Positions 35,301 to 43,910 of a DNA stretch of 64,000 nt are shown piece by piece (position 1 is the stretch's first letter; the number at the start of each line of letters is the position of its first letter). The notes under the pieces are model-generated. The model was not told the DNA's origin. It made no database searches and was given only the letters and a program-made list of their open reading frames with translations. The stretch comes from JAJYKC01 sp035545735 (GTDB lineage Bacteria; Acidobacteriota; Terriglobia; Bryobacterales; Bryobacteraceae): assembly GCA_035545735.1 (NCBI GenBank), contig DASZXS010000050.1, positions 1 to 64,000 on the forward strand, given 5' to 3'. Made by a program: the position numbers and the translations under genes.

Positions 35301-35693
35301 GGATACCGTCACCGTTTCGGCGGCCTGCCCCACTTCCAGCCGGAAATCAATACGGCTTACCACGTTCGGACTGACGATAAGATTGCTACGGGTGACCGAC
35401 TTGAAACCCGCCGCTGCAATCTTCACATCGTAGGTCCCGGGCTGCAGGTTCACGATGCTGTAGCGTCCACCCGAATCGGTGGTGCCCTCGACCGTCCTCC
35501 CCGTCAGGGTGTCCGCGGCGGTTACCGTAATATTTGGAATAACGGCGCCGCTCTGGTCGGATACTGTCCCTACCAGCGATCCGTATAGAGCCTGCGCATG
35601 AGCCGGCACGGCGAGAATGCCGGCGGCCAGAAATAATGTCAACAGCAGGAAGCAGTTAAGAGCCCCCCTGCGAAACCACCCAACCTGTTTCAT
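32349..35693 (-). CDS. Oar-like TonB-dependent receptor (receptor 3), paralogue of receptor 4
   Basis: 1114 residues: signal peptide to about residue 33 (V-P-A-H-A-Q-A), carboxypeptidase-regulatory domain (35-115, LVGTVSDQSGAVIPNITVTA), plug-like part with KSGTNEIHGSGYLF near 255, and barrel ending H-L-D-W. ATG 35693 has GGGAGA about 5 bp upstream. Protein and much of the DNA align without large gaps to receptor 4, so the two arose by tandem duplication. Differences concentrate in short loop segments (for example the S-Y-S-T-Q-I-Y region and F-P-N-N-Q-V-P-T). The candidate promoter at 35916-35945 would leave a leader of about 215 nt. Confidence 0.93.
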   Translation of the reverse strand: MKQVGWFRRGALNCFLLLTLFLAAGILAVPAHAQALYGSLVGTVSDQSGAVIPNITVTAADTLTGRTVEGTTDSGGRYSIVNLQPGTYDVKIAAAGFKSVTRSNLIVSPNVVSRIDFRLEVGQAAETVTVSAEAAQLQTDKADTHTELTGKQATNIPLGGFRNYQSLIDLVPGATPSTFQNSITDTPGRALRTNINGGNGQTNITTIDGAESINVWLPHHVGYVVSAENLEVVNVTTSAADATQGLSGSSAITLVTKSGTNEIHGSGYLFHNNQRFNARNFFAKSKPVSIYNNYGGTFGGPILKNKLFYFASFDGTNQKIAANGFYTVPNADQRNGDFSAYSTQIYNPFTGNPDGTGRQLFPNNQVPTSMMSPQALKLQAYFPAANTGGSTNNYYAAGGPILNRYQADGKVNWNRNEKHTIFVKYGRMWATSGGQGIFGVAGGPAPGADPGFGDTVTQVATIGHTYTFTPNLVLTGSIGLNRMDQTVTANDYGKTFGDALGIPGLNGPDIRDSGFPNITINGYTGFGVPNWMPAFRNDQTITHNDSVTWTKGAHQFSFGFDLVRHHLNHWQPELSAGGPRGLLDFNGQVTTLNTGNGSSLSNQFNGYAQFLLGLSEDVQKGVQYILMTGREWQFGWYAQDRWQVNRNLTLSVGLRYELYPLMTRSNGKGIERYDPDTNIVYMGGRGNVPVDAGIKVSHTLFAPRIGLAYRMGEKMVLRTGYGINYDPIPYSRPLRGFYPLTINADTKASNGYTYARTLAQGIPDVPLPDLSTGMINLPGNASERAPWGYIHRGYVQSWNFTLERKLPENFLLSVGYVGQHTIHLLADRDINTGYPGSGVANLPYNLLYGRTQATNMWDGYLSSNYHSMQVAFTRSFSQGLMIKGAYTWSHAIDYADDDGWTGVTWNYAPMFQRNRATAGFDVPQNVQIGWVYELPFGKNKKWINNGFASKLAGGWQFSGREAMFMGTPFTVGASNTSVNDGGTNTQTANQVLPEVKFIGAVGPGTHYYDPAAFAPVTTVSYGTSGRNILRRPGMWNTDLSIFRNFPIKERLNVQFRAEFTNLPNTSHFAGIASSNNFGASGGGMGTSVNTPASFLSVTSASGERNIRFGIHLDW

Positions 35694-35915
35694 AGAGTCT
35701 CCCGTGATAAAAAAAGCCAGTAAGGGGGTGAACCAAGCACCCTAGACCCACAGCACCAAACAACCGCACCCGCGACGCCCTCATAGCGCTCACGGACGCG
35801 GCTTTTGAGCCGGGCGAACCCGGACCAAGCTTAGATTTCGCTGTAGAGCTCCCCAAATTGCTGGAACACCCCAACCCAATCGACCCCCCTGGGCCGACAA
35901 ACCGTCTTGGGGTCA

Positions 35916-35945
35916 ATTCTACGGGAACACCGCTCGCGGTTGCAA
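35916..35945 (-). promoter_or_regulatory. Candidate promoter of receptor 3
   Basis: Minus strand TTGCAA (35945-35940), 18-bp spacer, TAGAAT (35921-35916), followed directly by TGACCCCA. The spacer length and the adjoining word are the same as in the candidate promoter of receptor 2. Confidence 0.45.
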
Positions 35946-36081
35946 GCGGTTGGTCCATTTTTTGATTGATTTTTCTATTTTCATGCTCAGAATGAGCGGA
36001 AACGATCATCGAATGCGAAGATTTGAACGTTTGCATTGCCGTACTGCCCTAAACTGGCCCAGAGACCAAATGGTTCGGCAC

Positions 36082-36115
36082 AAAAAAAAAGCGGCCCGCC
36101 AAGCGGACCGCTTTT
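36082..36115 (-). terminator. Rho-independent terminator of receptor 4
   Basis: Minus strand: AAAAAGCGGTCCG, loop CTTGG, CGGGCCGCTTTTT running into nine T. One G-T pair in the stem. It lies 33 bp downstream of the receptor-4 stop and aligns with the terminator that follows receptor 3. Confidence 0.85.
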
Positions 36116-36148
36116 TCCGGAAACCGGGGCCTCGACTAACCTACGCCG

Positions 36149-39100
36149 CTACCAATCGAGGTGTATCCCGAATCGAATGTTGCGCTCTCCGGAAGCGCTC
36201 GTCACACTGAGGAACGAGGCTCCGTCGTTGACGGAAGTATCCAAACCGCCGCCTCCGCCGCCGAATCCGTTCCCCGTGCTCGCGCCGCTAAAGTGCGAGG
36301 TATTGGGAAGGTTGGTGAATTCCGCGCGGAACTGCAAATTGAACCGTTCCTTTATGGCAAAGTTGCGGAACACCGACATATCCGTATTCCATGTGCTGGG
36401 ATTCCTCAGAATGTTGAGTCCGGAATTGCCGAAAGCGACGGTAGTCACCGGAGCAAACGCCGACGGGTTGTAATAATGCGTGCCGGGCCCGACCGCGCCG
36501 ATGAAGGCCACCGACGGGAGAACCTGGTTCGCGGTCTGTGTGTTGGTGCCGCCATCGTTGAGAGACGTATCGGAAGCGCCGACTGTAAATGGAGTGCCCA
36601 TGTACATCGCCTCCCTGCCGCTCAACTGCCAGCCGCCCGCGAGCACGGAAGCGAAGCCGCTATTGACCCACTTCTTGTTCTTGCCGAACGGCAGTTCGTA
36701 GACCCACCCGATCTGCACGTTCTGCGGAACGTCGAAGCCGGCGGTGGCGCGGTTCCGTTGGAACATCGGAGCGTAGTTAAAGTTGACCCCTGTCCAGCCG
36801 TCGTCGTCCGCATAGTCGATCGCGTGGGACCAGGTGTAAGCGCCTTTAATCATCAGGCCTTGCGAGAACGTACGCGTGAAGGCGACCTGCATGGAATTGT
36901 AGCTGGAGCTCAGGTAGCCATCCCACATATCGGTGGCCTGAGTCCGCCCATAGAGCAGGTTATAGGGAAGATTCGCGAGCGTGGAGCCCGGATATCCAGT
37001 ATTGATATCGCGGTCCGCCAGCAGATGAATCGAGTGCTGGCCGACATAACCGACCGACAAAAGGAAATTCTCGGGCAGTTTGCGCTCCAGGGTGAAGTTC
37101 CACGACTGCACGTAGCCGCGATGAATATAGCCCCAGGGGCTGCGTTCGCTCGAATCTCCCGGCAGGGTCACCTGGCCGGTGGAGAGATCCGGAAGCGGAA
37201 CCGGAGGAATGCCTTCCGCCAGCGTGCGGGCAAAAGAGTAGCTATTCACCGCTTTCGTTTCAGCGTTGATGGTCAGCGGATAGAACCCGCGCAACGGACG
37301 GGAATACGGAATCGGATCGTAGTTCAGCCCGTAGCCGGTGCGCAGCACCATCTTGTCGCCCATGCGATAGGCCAGGCCGATACGAGGCGAGAACAGAGTG
37401 TGGCTGACTTTGATACCCGCATCCACGGGAACATCCCCGCGGCCGCCCATCGAGACGATGTTCGTCGCCGGGTCGTACTGCTCAATTCCCTTCCCGTTGC
37501 TGCGTGTCATCAACGGATAGAGTTCGTAGCGCAGCCCCACCGATAGTGTGAGATTGCGGTTCACCTGCCAGCGGTCCTGCGCATACCAGCCAAACTGCCA
37601 CTCGCGCCCGGTCATCAGGATGTACTGCACGCCCTTCTGGACATCGTTCGAGAGTCCCAGCAGAAACTGGGCATAAGCGTTGAACTGGTTCGTTGCCGAG
37701 GAGCCTTCGCCGGTGTTCAAAGCGGTGGTCTGCCCGTTGAAATCGAGCAGGCCGCGCGGTCCGCCCGCGCTCAGCTCGGGCTGCCAGTGGTTCAGGTGAT
37801 GCCGCACCAGGTCGAAGCCAAAACTGAATTGGTGCGCGCCCTTCGTCCAGGTCAAGCTGTCGTTATGCGTAAACGTTTCGTCGTTCCGGAACGCCGGCAT
37901 CCAGTTCGGGACACCGAAACCGGTATACGGAGAACCGCCGAAGCTGATATCCGGGAAGCCGCTGTCACGGATGTCCGGCCCGTTTAGACCCGGGATCCCC
38001 AGCGCGTCTCCGAAAGTCTTCCCATAATCGTTCGCCGTAACCGTTTGGTCCAGGCGGTTCAATCCAACGCTGCCGGTGAGGACCAGGTTGGGAGTAAAGG
38101 TGTACGTGTGGCCGATGGTCGCAATCTGCACCGTCGTATCGCCGAAGCCGGGGTCGGCGCCGGGCGCCGGGCCTCCAGCCACTCCGAAGATCCCCTGTCC
38201 ACCGGAAGTCGCCCACATCCGCCCGTACTTCACGAAGATCGTGTGCTTCTCGTTCCGGTTCCAGTTCAATTTCCCGTCCGCCTGGTAGCGATTCAGAATC
38301 GGGCCGCCCGAGGCGTAGTAGTTATTCACGTAACCTGGGGTGTTCGCCGCGGGGAAATAGGCCTGTAGCTTCAGTGCCTGCGCGCTCATCATGCTGCCGG
38401 GAATCACGTTATTCGGGAATGGTGTTCGCCCCGTGCCGTCCGCGTTGCCGGTGAACGGGTTGTAGATCATTGTTTTGCTTCCGTCGGAAAGCGTGCTGTA
38501 GGCGCTGAAATCGCCGTTGCGCTGGTCCGCGGTCGGAACCGTGTAAAAGCCATTCGCGGCGATCTTTTGATTCGTCCCGTCAAAGCTTGCGAAGTAAAAC
38601 AACTTGTTTTTGATGATCGGGCCGCCAAACGTCCCGCCGTAGTTGTTGTAGATGGCAACCGGCTTATCGGTAGCGAAGAAATTCCGCGCATTGAAATGCT
38701 GGTTGTTGTCGAACAAATACCCGCTTCCGTGAATCTCGTTCGTGCCGGACTTAGTGATCAGCGTAATCGCGGAAGAGCCCGCCAAACCCTGGGTCGCGTC
38801 CGCGGCGCTGGTGGTGACGTTCACCACATCCACGTTCTCCGCCGAAACCACATAGCCAACATGGTGAGGCAGCCAGACGTTGATGCTCTCCGCCCCGTCG
38901 ATCGTCGTAATGTTTGTCTGGGCGTTGCCGCCGTTGATATTCGTTCGCAGAGCGCGCCCGGGCGTGTCCGTAATCGAGTTTTGGTACGTGGACGGCGTCG
39001 CGCCCGGTACCAGGTCGATCAAAGATTGATAATTCCGGAATCCACCGAGCGGAATGTTCACGATCTGTTTGCTCGTAAGCTCCGTATGAGTGTCCGCCTT

Positions 39101-39520
39101 GTCCGTCTGAAGCTGCGCCGCTTCCGCGGAAACAGTGACCGTTTCGGCCGCTTGGCCGACTTCCAAACGGAAGTCGATGCGGCTTACCACGTTCGGGCTG
39201 ACAACGATATTGCTCTGGCTAACCGATTTAAACCCGCTGGCAGCCATCTTTACGTTGTAAGTGCCGGGCTGAAGATTGACAATGCTGTAGCGGCCGCCCG
39301 AGTCGGTCGTGGCTTGAACGGAACGCCCCGTGAGCGTGTCCTCCGCGGTGACACCAACGTTCGGAATTACCGCACCGCTTTGATCGGTAACCGTGCCCAC
39401 GAGCGAACCATAAAGGACCTGGGCAGGCGCCGGGACTGAAAGAATGCATGCCGCTAGAAAAAAAGCCAGCAAAAGGAAGGGACCGTAAACCAAACGGTAT
39501 AACCGTCCACCCTGATTCAT
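36149..39520 (-). CDS. Oar-like TonB-dependent receptor (receptor 4), paralogue of receptor 3
   Basis: 1123 residues from ATG 39520 (CAGGAG ribosome-binding site; the frame is open to 39592 but aligns with receptor 3 only from 39520). Signal peptide, carboxypeptidase-regulatory domain, plug and barrel ending H-L-D-W as in receptor 3. Long blocks are identical between the two (for example N-I-P-L-G-G-F-R-N-Y-Q-S-L-I-D-L-V and W-Q-V-N-R-N-L-T-L-S-V), while others differ by small insertions (a D-G-S-K-T-M segment near residue 340 here only). The pair may bind related ligands. Its leader and promoter region differ from those of receptor 3, so expression is likely controlled separately. Confidence 0.93.
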   Translation of the reverse strand: MNQGGRLYRLVYGPFLLLAFFLAACILSVPAPAQVLYGSLVGTVTDQSGAVIPNVGVTAEDTLTGRSVQATTDSGGRYSIVNLQPGTYNVKMAASGFKSVSQSNIVVSPNVVSRIDFRLEVGQAAETVTVSAEAAQLQTDKADTHTELTSKQIVNIPLGGFRNYQSLIDLVPGATPSTYQNSITDTPGRALRTNINGGNAQTNITTIDGAESINVWLPHHVGYVVSAENVDVVNVTTSAADATQGLAGSSAITLITKSGTNEIHGSGYLFDNNQHFNARNFFATDKPVAIYNNYGGTFGGPIIKNKLFYFASFDGTNQKIAANGFYTVPTADQRNGDFSAYSTLSDGSKTMIYNPFTGNADGTGRTPFPNNVIPGSMMSAQALKLQAYFPAANTPGYVNNYYASGGPILNRYQADGKLNWNRNEKHTIFVKYGRMWATSGGQGIFGVAGGPAPGADPGFGDTTVQIATIGHTYTFTPNLVLTGSVGLNRLDQTVTANDYGKTFGDALGIPGLNGPDIRDSGFPDISFGGSPYTGFGVPNWMPAFRNDETFTHNDSLTWTKGAHQFSFGFDLVRHHLNHWQPELSAGGPRGLLDFNGQTTALNTGEGSSATNQFNAYAQFLLGLSNDVQKGVQYILMTGREWQFGWYAQDRWQVNRNLTLSVGLRYELYPLMTRSNGKGIEQYDPATNIVSMGGRGDVPVDAGIKVSHTLFSPRIGLAYRMGDKMVLRTGYGLNYDPIPYSRPLRGFYPLTINAETKAVNSYSFARTLAEGIPPVPLPDLSTGQVTLPGDSSERSPWGYIHRGYVQSWNFTLERKLPENFLLSVGYVGQHSIHLLADRDINTGYPGSTLANLPYNLLYGRTQATDMWDGYLSSSYNSMQVAFTRTFSQGLMIKGAYTWSHAIDYADDDGWTGVNFNYAPMFQRNRATAGFDVPQNVQIGWVYELPFGKNKKWVNSGFASVLAGGWQLSGREAMYMGTPFTVGASDTSLNDGGTNTQTANQVLPSVAFIGAVGPGTHYYNPSAFAPVTTVAFGNSGLNILRNPSTWNTDMSVFRNFAIKERFNLQFRAEFTNLPNTSHFSGASTGNGFGGGGGGLDTSVNDGASFLSVTSASGERNIRFGIHLDW

Positions 39521-39990
39521 AAGATATCTCCTGACTAAAAACCTCAATAAGGCTGGATCAGATATATCGGGTGGGCCCGCTGACGGGAGCACTTAGCCGC
39601 AGCCGGGACTGTCCGGCTGTGGGTACACTACCCCTTCAATCGATGACATCATACCGGGAGCGGCATGACCTGCGGGACCCGTTAGACTACCTAACCACCT
39701 CAGCAAGCTGGCTCATCTCGGCCAGCTAAAATGTCTTTGCGGCCATTTTAAGGCAGATTGGTTAGGTATATCAAGCAATTTATTTATGTTTGCTTACTTC
39801 TTTACATTTTCCCTTGGAAAGGAAAGGAAACCGTAAGGACGCTCACCGTTATGCTTGTTACCCGCGGCCGGGAGTCTCGTTCCACGCGTGACACACATTG
39901 ACTTTGTAACGTATCTTACTGGAAATCTCCCATTACTAATATCTATAATTTTCTGGATTTTTGCGAATTAGTTTCTTATTGGCCGGAGAA
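39521..39990. other. Intergenic region upstream of receptor 4
   Basis: 470 bp with no credible gene. It holds a minus-strand candidate promoter at 39746-39774, an inverted repeat AGCTGGC/GCCAGCT (about 39706-39727), a CAGCCGG/CCGGCTG hairpin (about 39600-39619) that would lie in the receptor leader, and an unusually AT-rich stretch at about 39770-39960. No known riboswitch was recognised. Confidence 0.45.
39746..39774 (-). promoter_or_regulatory. Candidate promoter of receptor 4
   Basis: Minus strand TTGATA (39774-39769), 17-bp spacer, TTAAAA (39751-39746). The -10 is weak. The AT-rich sequence just upstream would suit an UP element. The leader would be about 220 nt. Confidence 0.3.
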
Positions 39991-41871
39991 CTACTTGTGC
40001 CCTTGCAGCACAGCGAGCGCGTCTTTCGCCGGCCCGAACGACGGATCGGCGCGGAGCGCGGATTCAAACTCGGCTGTCGCCTCTTTGTTCCGTCCGAGTT
40101 GCGCAAAAACCTGTCCGAGATTCGTGTGCAGCTCGGCATCGTCCGGGCGATATGCCAGCGCTTTCTTGTACTCCTCCGCCGCCTGCGCAAAGTTCCCCGC
40201 CTTGGCAAAATCGTCGCCCCACAGGTATAGCACTTCTCCCAAATGCTGCCTCGCCTTCGCGTTCTTTGGCGCCTCCACCGATACCTGCTCGAAATCGCTG
40301 GCGGCGGATTTCCAATCGCCGCCCGCCGCTTCCGCGCTCGCCAGGTTGTAGCGCGCATCGGTGTAGTGAGGGTCGAGCGACACCGCTCGCTGGAATACCT
40401 TCCACGCATCGGGCAGTTTCGACTCCGCCATCAACGCGACGCCCAATTCGTTGGCCGCAAGAGCGCTGGAGGGCTGAGACTGAGTGGCCATCTCAAAGTA
40501 CGGAACCGCATCGGCCGGCTTGCCCTGGTCCATCATGAGCGCCCCCAGGCTGAAGTCCGCGGAAAAGTCGCCCGGATACTTTTCCAGACGATGCTTCATG
40601 AGCGCTTCCTGCACCACCGCCCGCTGATCCGACGCCCCAATGGGCAGGACCTGCAGCCATAAATGGCCCATCTCATCCGTCGAGGCGTTCCCCGCCACCA
40701 CCCGCTTGGGAGGATTGTTGGGATTCCGCACATTATCCGTCGAGTTGTCGTAGTGATAACGCATCGAAATCACCGAGCCACGCGGAAGAAACACCGGTTG
40801 CTTGCACCGGTAGACGCCCTGCCAGTTCAAATCCCAGGCCGGAACCCGGATTAACCATTTTTTGGTCCCGTCGGGCAGCGTCGCATAACCTTCCATCAAC
40901 GTAGCCAGATAATGCGCATGCGGGTAGACCGCGAGGACGTTCAAGTCTTCGGGAACAGTGAAGTCGTCGGACACCAGAAAATCTTTGTCGCCCGGCGGGA
41001 TGTCGATGGCCAGGTCGTGCTCAAGCTGAATCAGCATCGCGAACTTAGTCCGGGGCTTATCGGTGAAATAGACGCCGATTTCCGGGTTGATGATCTCCGG
41101 CTTACCCGTGGGACGGCAGTGGACGTTCAACACCAGGTTCATTCCCGGCGTCGCTTTCCACGCCATTCCGTCGGGCGCAACCACCGGATCGCTCCCCGGC
41201 TTCCAGGAAAGAAAATGCGCGTCGGGATCAAACGAGCTTTCTTGTACCGTCACATCCATTCCGGGAAATCCCTCACCCGGCTTCGGTTCCAGACGGCTCG
41301 CATTCCCGGCCCGGTCCACAATCACATTCGCGTGGTGAAACACCTTCGGGTTCCCCGGACGCACTTCGATCGCGCGTACCCAGTGTTCGGTTTCGATCGG
41401 AACCGGGATCACAAAATTCCAAAACACTTCACTGCCGCCGGCAGCCAGTTGGTACGGCTTGGTAACGTGCAGCACCAGGTCGGGAGGTCCGAGTTTCCAT
41501 TCCGAGCTGAATTTCGGCGGCTTGGGCGCGTGCGCCGGCGAACCCGCCAGTTCTCCGCCCGCCATCCAATCCTGGATCAACTGTATCTGCGCATCGCTCA
41601 GATGCCGCTCTTCTTCAAAATCGCCATAGCCATCCTGCGGCAGCCACGGCGGCATGAACCTGCGCTTGGTGACGTCGGCGATCTGCGCGGCATGCCGCTT
41701 CACGTCTTCATAAGAGAGCAGAGAGAAGGGCGCGGACTCACCCGGCCGATGGCAGACGGAGCATTCGGAGTAAACGATGGGAGCGATGTCTTTGTAGTAG
41801 GTAACTTTGGGCGCGGCCCAGACCGGCGCCATCAAAACCAGGGAAACAACAGGAACACCGAGTTTGACCAT
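39991..41871 (-). CDS. Haem-motif, copper monooxygenase-like and TPR fusion protein
   Basis: 626 residues from ATG 41871. After a signal peptide (1-19) comes a cytochrome-like C37-x2-C40-H41 motif (Y-S-E-C-S-V-C-H-R-P-G). A long middle part at about 100-430 follows, with P-x-V-F-H-H-A-N-V, N-L-V-L-N-V-H-C-R-P-T-G-K and Y-P-H-A-H-Y-L-A-T-L-M-E-G, resembling the copper type II ascorbate-dependent (DBH/PHM-like) monooxygenase fold with His and Met ligand candidates. The last about 170 residues are TPR repeats. This three-part layout recurs in acidobacterial and planctomycete genomes; catalysis is unproven. It is divergent from the DUF4097-like gene. Confidence 0.8.
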   Translation of the reverse strand: MVKLGVPVVSLVLMAPVWAAPKVTYYKDIAPIVYSECSVCHRPGESAPFSLLSYEDVKRHAAQIADVTKRRFMPPWLPQDGYGDFEEERHLSDAQIQLIQDWMAGGELAGSPAHAPKPPKFSSEWKLGPPDLVLHVTKPYQLAAGGSEVFWNFVIPVPIETEHWVRAIEVRPGNPKVFHHANVIVDRAGNASRLEPKPGEGFPGMDVTVQESSFDPDAHFLSWKPGSDPVVAPDGMAWKATPGMNLVLNVHCRPTGKPEIINPEIGVYFTDKPRTKFAMLIQLEHDLAIDIPPGDKDFLVSDDFTVPEDLNVLAVYPHAHYLATLMEGYATLPDGTKKWLIRVPAWDLNWQGVYRCKQPVFLPRGSVISMRYHYDNSTDNVRNPNNPPKRVVAGNASTDEMGHLWLQVLPIGASDQRAVVQEALMKHRLEKYPGDFSADFSLGALMMDQGKPADAVPYFEMATQSQPSSALAANELGVALMAESKLPDAWKVFQRAVSLDPHYTDARYNLASAEAAGGDWKSAASDFEQVSVEAPKNAKARQHLGEVLYLWGDDFAKAGNFAQAAEEYKKALAYRPDDAELHTNLGQVFAQLGRNKEATAEFESALRADPSFGPAKDALAVLQGHK

Positions 41872-41964
41872 GCTTGCTTCTCGCAGTATATCTCCGCCCG
41901 GATCGTCGTATCTTGGTCTTTGGAACCGCACTCCATTCACCCCTCCCCAATCGGAAGCAGCCGC

Positions 41965-42756
41965 TTGAATAGGTGGCCCCTGGCTGCGCTCTGGATGCTT
42001 TTGCTCGCGGGCGCCGTTCTCAACGCCGCCGAGCGGAGCGAGCGGTATCCCTTGAACGGCCAGTCCGGTATGCGCCTGGAGGCGAGCCGCGCTTCGGTGA
42101 TGGTCCGCTCCGGAGATGTCCAGTGGATCGAGCTCCGCGTAGTCACCGTGGGCTGGAAAATCAGCGCCACTGAAGTGAGCGTGGTCGAAAGCCACGATGC
42201 GCACACCATCAATTTCGGAGTGCGCGTCCCCGCCGAATTCTTCGGCGTCGGAAGGCGCGGCGTTCAAGTAGACCTGATTGTCCCGAGAAAGCTGAACGTG
42301 GCCATTCGCACCGGCGAGGGCAGAATCATGGCCGACGGACTGAGCGGCGATATCCGCCTGAGCACCGGACATGGGAGAATCGATGCCCAACGCCTGAGCG
42401 GCCTGTTGGAATCGTTCTCCTCGGATGGAGCCCTGCAAGTCGCCGGGCGCTTCGATCGTCTGAGCCTCAAGACAAACGACGGGCCAGTGGTTCTGAAAAT
42501 TGCGGACGGCTCGAAAATGACCGGGCCCTGGTCGATCCAAACCGGCGGCGGCTCGATCCAGATTGAGGCCGGCGAAAAATTCAGCGCCGATCTCGACGCC
42601 CAAACCGGCGACGGCTCGGTCACCGTCGATCTCCCCCTGGCCGTCTCCAGGCAGCGCGGTGAAGCTTCGCTCCGGGGCAAACTCAACGGCGGCGGAGAAA
42701 AGCTCGTAGTGCGCTCACGCGACGGCTCGATTCACATCGGCCGGCCAATGTTGTGA
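41965..42756 (+). CDS. DUF4097-like exported beta-repeat protein
   Basis: 263 residues from TTG 41965 (GGAAG ribosome-binding site 8 bp before); ATG 41995 would shorten the signal peptide and is the alternative. A signal peptide ends near N-A-A-E. The rest is a right-handed beta-helix/adhesin-like repeat with regular strands (T-G-E-G-R-I-M-A-D-G-L-S-G-D-I-R-L-S-T-G-H-G and T-G-D-G-S-V-T-V-D-L), as in DUF4097/DUF2807 putative auto-adhesins. Periplasmic or surface location is inferred. The much longer upstream open frame is antisense to the neighbouring gene and is not supported. Confidence 0.75.
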   Translation: MNRWPLAALWMLLLAGAVLNAAERSERYPLNGQSGMRLEASRASVMVRSGDVQWIELRVVTVGWKISATEVSVVESHDAHTINFGVRVPAEFFGVGRRGVQVDLIVPRKLNVAIRTGEGRIMADGLSGDIRLSTGHGRIDAQRLSGLLESFSSDGALQVAGRFDRLSLKTNDGPVVLKIADGSKMTGPWSIQTGGGSIQIEAGEKFSADLDAQTGDGSVTVDLPLAVSRQRGEASLRGKLNGGGEKLVVRSRDGSIHIGRPML

Positions 42757-42780
42757 GCGCACCCGTCCGATACCAAACAA

Positions 42781-42813
42781 AACCCGCGCGCCTTGTCTCA
42801 AGACGCGCGGGTT
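42781..42813. terminator. Bidirectional hairpin terminator between convergent genes
   Basis: AACCCGCGCG (42781-42790) pairs perfectly with CGCGCGGGTT (42804-42813), with a further short TTG/CAA pairing inside the loop. A-rich and T-containing flanks lie on either side, and it sits between the convergent DUF4097-like and M48 genes. Confidence 0.7.
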
Positions 42814-42836
42814 AAGGTTCTTTCCTCGCCTTCCGG

Positions 42837-43835
42837 TTAGGACGTCGGACGGCGCTTCAGCGTCGGGCGATCATCATCGTCTCCCTTGCTGTTCGGGCCG
42901 TCGTTCGGGTCGATCGGGCCGGACCCCGGCGAACGGCGCAGCGTCGGCTTGTTCGGATCCTTGCTGTCGTCGAGGCGCCGCCGGTTGTGCATCATAGCGA
43001 GCCTCGCCTTTACCTCGTTGAACTCCGAGGTGGTCACCACATACTCCGGACGCGCTTTCAGCATTGTGGCGATATTTTCCTGGGCCACCTTAATGCGGTC
43101 GTCCGTCGGCGGGTGGGTGGAGAATACCTTCGACAACGTGCCCGGCTTCTTCTTTTCGAGCGATTCGATTTTTTCGAAGAAGTCTACGAATGCCGTAGGA
43201 TCGTACCCGGCCTTGTACATGTACTGCAAGCCAAGCATGTCCGCTTCGGCTTCAAAGCCGCGCGAAAACTTCAGAAAGCCAACCGGGATCAGGATGCTGG
43301 CCGCCTGGTAAGCCGCGTAGCCGCCCCAGCCGCCGCTGAAAATGTAGAGCGGGATCATACCGAGCTGTGCGATCTCACCGCGCGTCGCCTGGCGTGTGCC
43401 GTGGCGCGCGGCCACGTGCGCGATCTCGTGGGCCATGACTCCGGCGAGCTCCGCCTCGTTGTCCGCATGGAGAATCAGTCCGGAATTGACGAAAAAGAAT
43501 CCGCCCGGCAGCGCGAACGCATTGACGTCTTCGCTGTCGATGACCTTGATCGTGAATGGAACCTTGGCGTCGGAATTCCTCACCAGGTTCTGCCCGATCC
43601 GGTTCACATATTCGGCGATCACCGGATCGTCAATGATTTTTGCCTGTTTCTCGACGTCCTGCGCAAGGCTCTTCCCTAATGCGATTTCTTTGTCGAGTGA
43701 GTAGAAATTAATGCCCTTCCCGACATCGCGATCGCCGATCTCGTCAGGGTTTTTTTCCTTCTTATCCGCCCAGCCCGGAACCGCCAGCGTGGCGGCGATG
43801 AGCAGTGCGGCAAATGCGGACGAAAAGCGTCGCAT
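42837..43835 (-). CDS. M48 family metalloprotease
   Basis: 332 residues with a signal peptide (1-23). The zinc site H136-E137-I-A-H140 and the downstream third-ligand motif F-E195-A-E197-A-D are intact, with N-A-F-A-L-P-G-G-F upstream, as in BepA/LoiP-type periplasmic proteases involved in outer-membrane protein quality control. BepA's C-terminal TPR domain is absent; instead there is a short charged low-complexity tail (R-P-T-L-K-R-R repeats). AAGGAG lies 7 bp before ATG 43835. Given the many outer-membrane receptors here a quality-control role is plausible but inferred. Confidence 0.92.
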   Translation of the reverse strand: MRRFSSAFAALLIAATLAVPGWADKKEKNPDEIGDRDVGKGINFYSLDKEIALGKSLAQDVEKQAKIIDDPVIAEYVNRIGQNLVRNSDAKVPFTIKVIDSEDVNAFALPGGFFFVNSGLILHADNEAELAGVMAHEIAHVAARHGTRQATRGEIAQLGMIPLYIFSGGWGGYAAYQAASILIPVGFLKFSRGFEAEADMLGLQYMYKAGYDPTAFVDFFEKIESLEKKKPGTLSKVFSTHPPTDDRIKVAQENIATMLKARPEYVVTTSEFNEVKARLAMMHNRRRLDDSKDPNKPTLRRSPGSGPIDPNDGPNSKGDDDDRPTLKRRPTS

Positions 43836-43910
43836 GGGTGGCTCCTTGGACCGCTAGGACTTACCAACTTTCAGTATAAACCTTCATCCTTTTTACGTAT
43901 AGTCGGATTG

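Larger units (their letters stand above)
35694..36148. other. Intergenic region between the tandem receptors
   Basis: 455 bp without a gene. It holds, from right to left in transcription order, the receptor-4 terminator (36082-36115), a candidate receptor-3 promoter (35916-35945) with the TGGGGTCAA word at 35908-35916, and a GC-rich leader of about 215 nt. That leader is long enough to form structured RNA, but I recognise no riboswitch class. Confidence 0.5.

Noticed and set aside
36161..37546. Plus-strand open frames opposite receptors 3 and 4 (also at 34302-35588 and 38567-39439)
   Set aside because: They appear at matching places in both paralogues because they mirror the conserved receptor codons; no independent coding evidence.
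39590..39730. Riboswitch in the leader of receptor 4
   Set aside because: Hairpins are present, but I could not match a cobalamin, TPP or other conserved core; long TonB receptor leaders often invite a false cobalamin call.
40912..41964. Long upstream extension of the DUF4097-like frame
   Set aside because: It is antisense to the cytochrome/monooxygenase-like gene, and a signal peptide with ribosome-binding site begins only at 41965.
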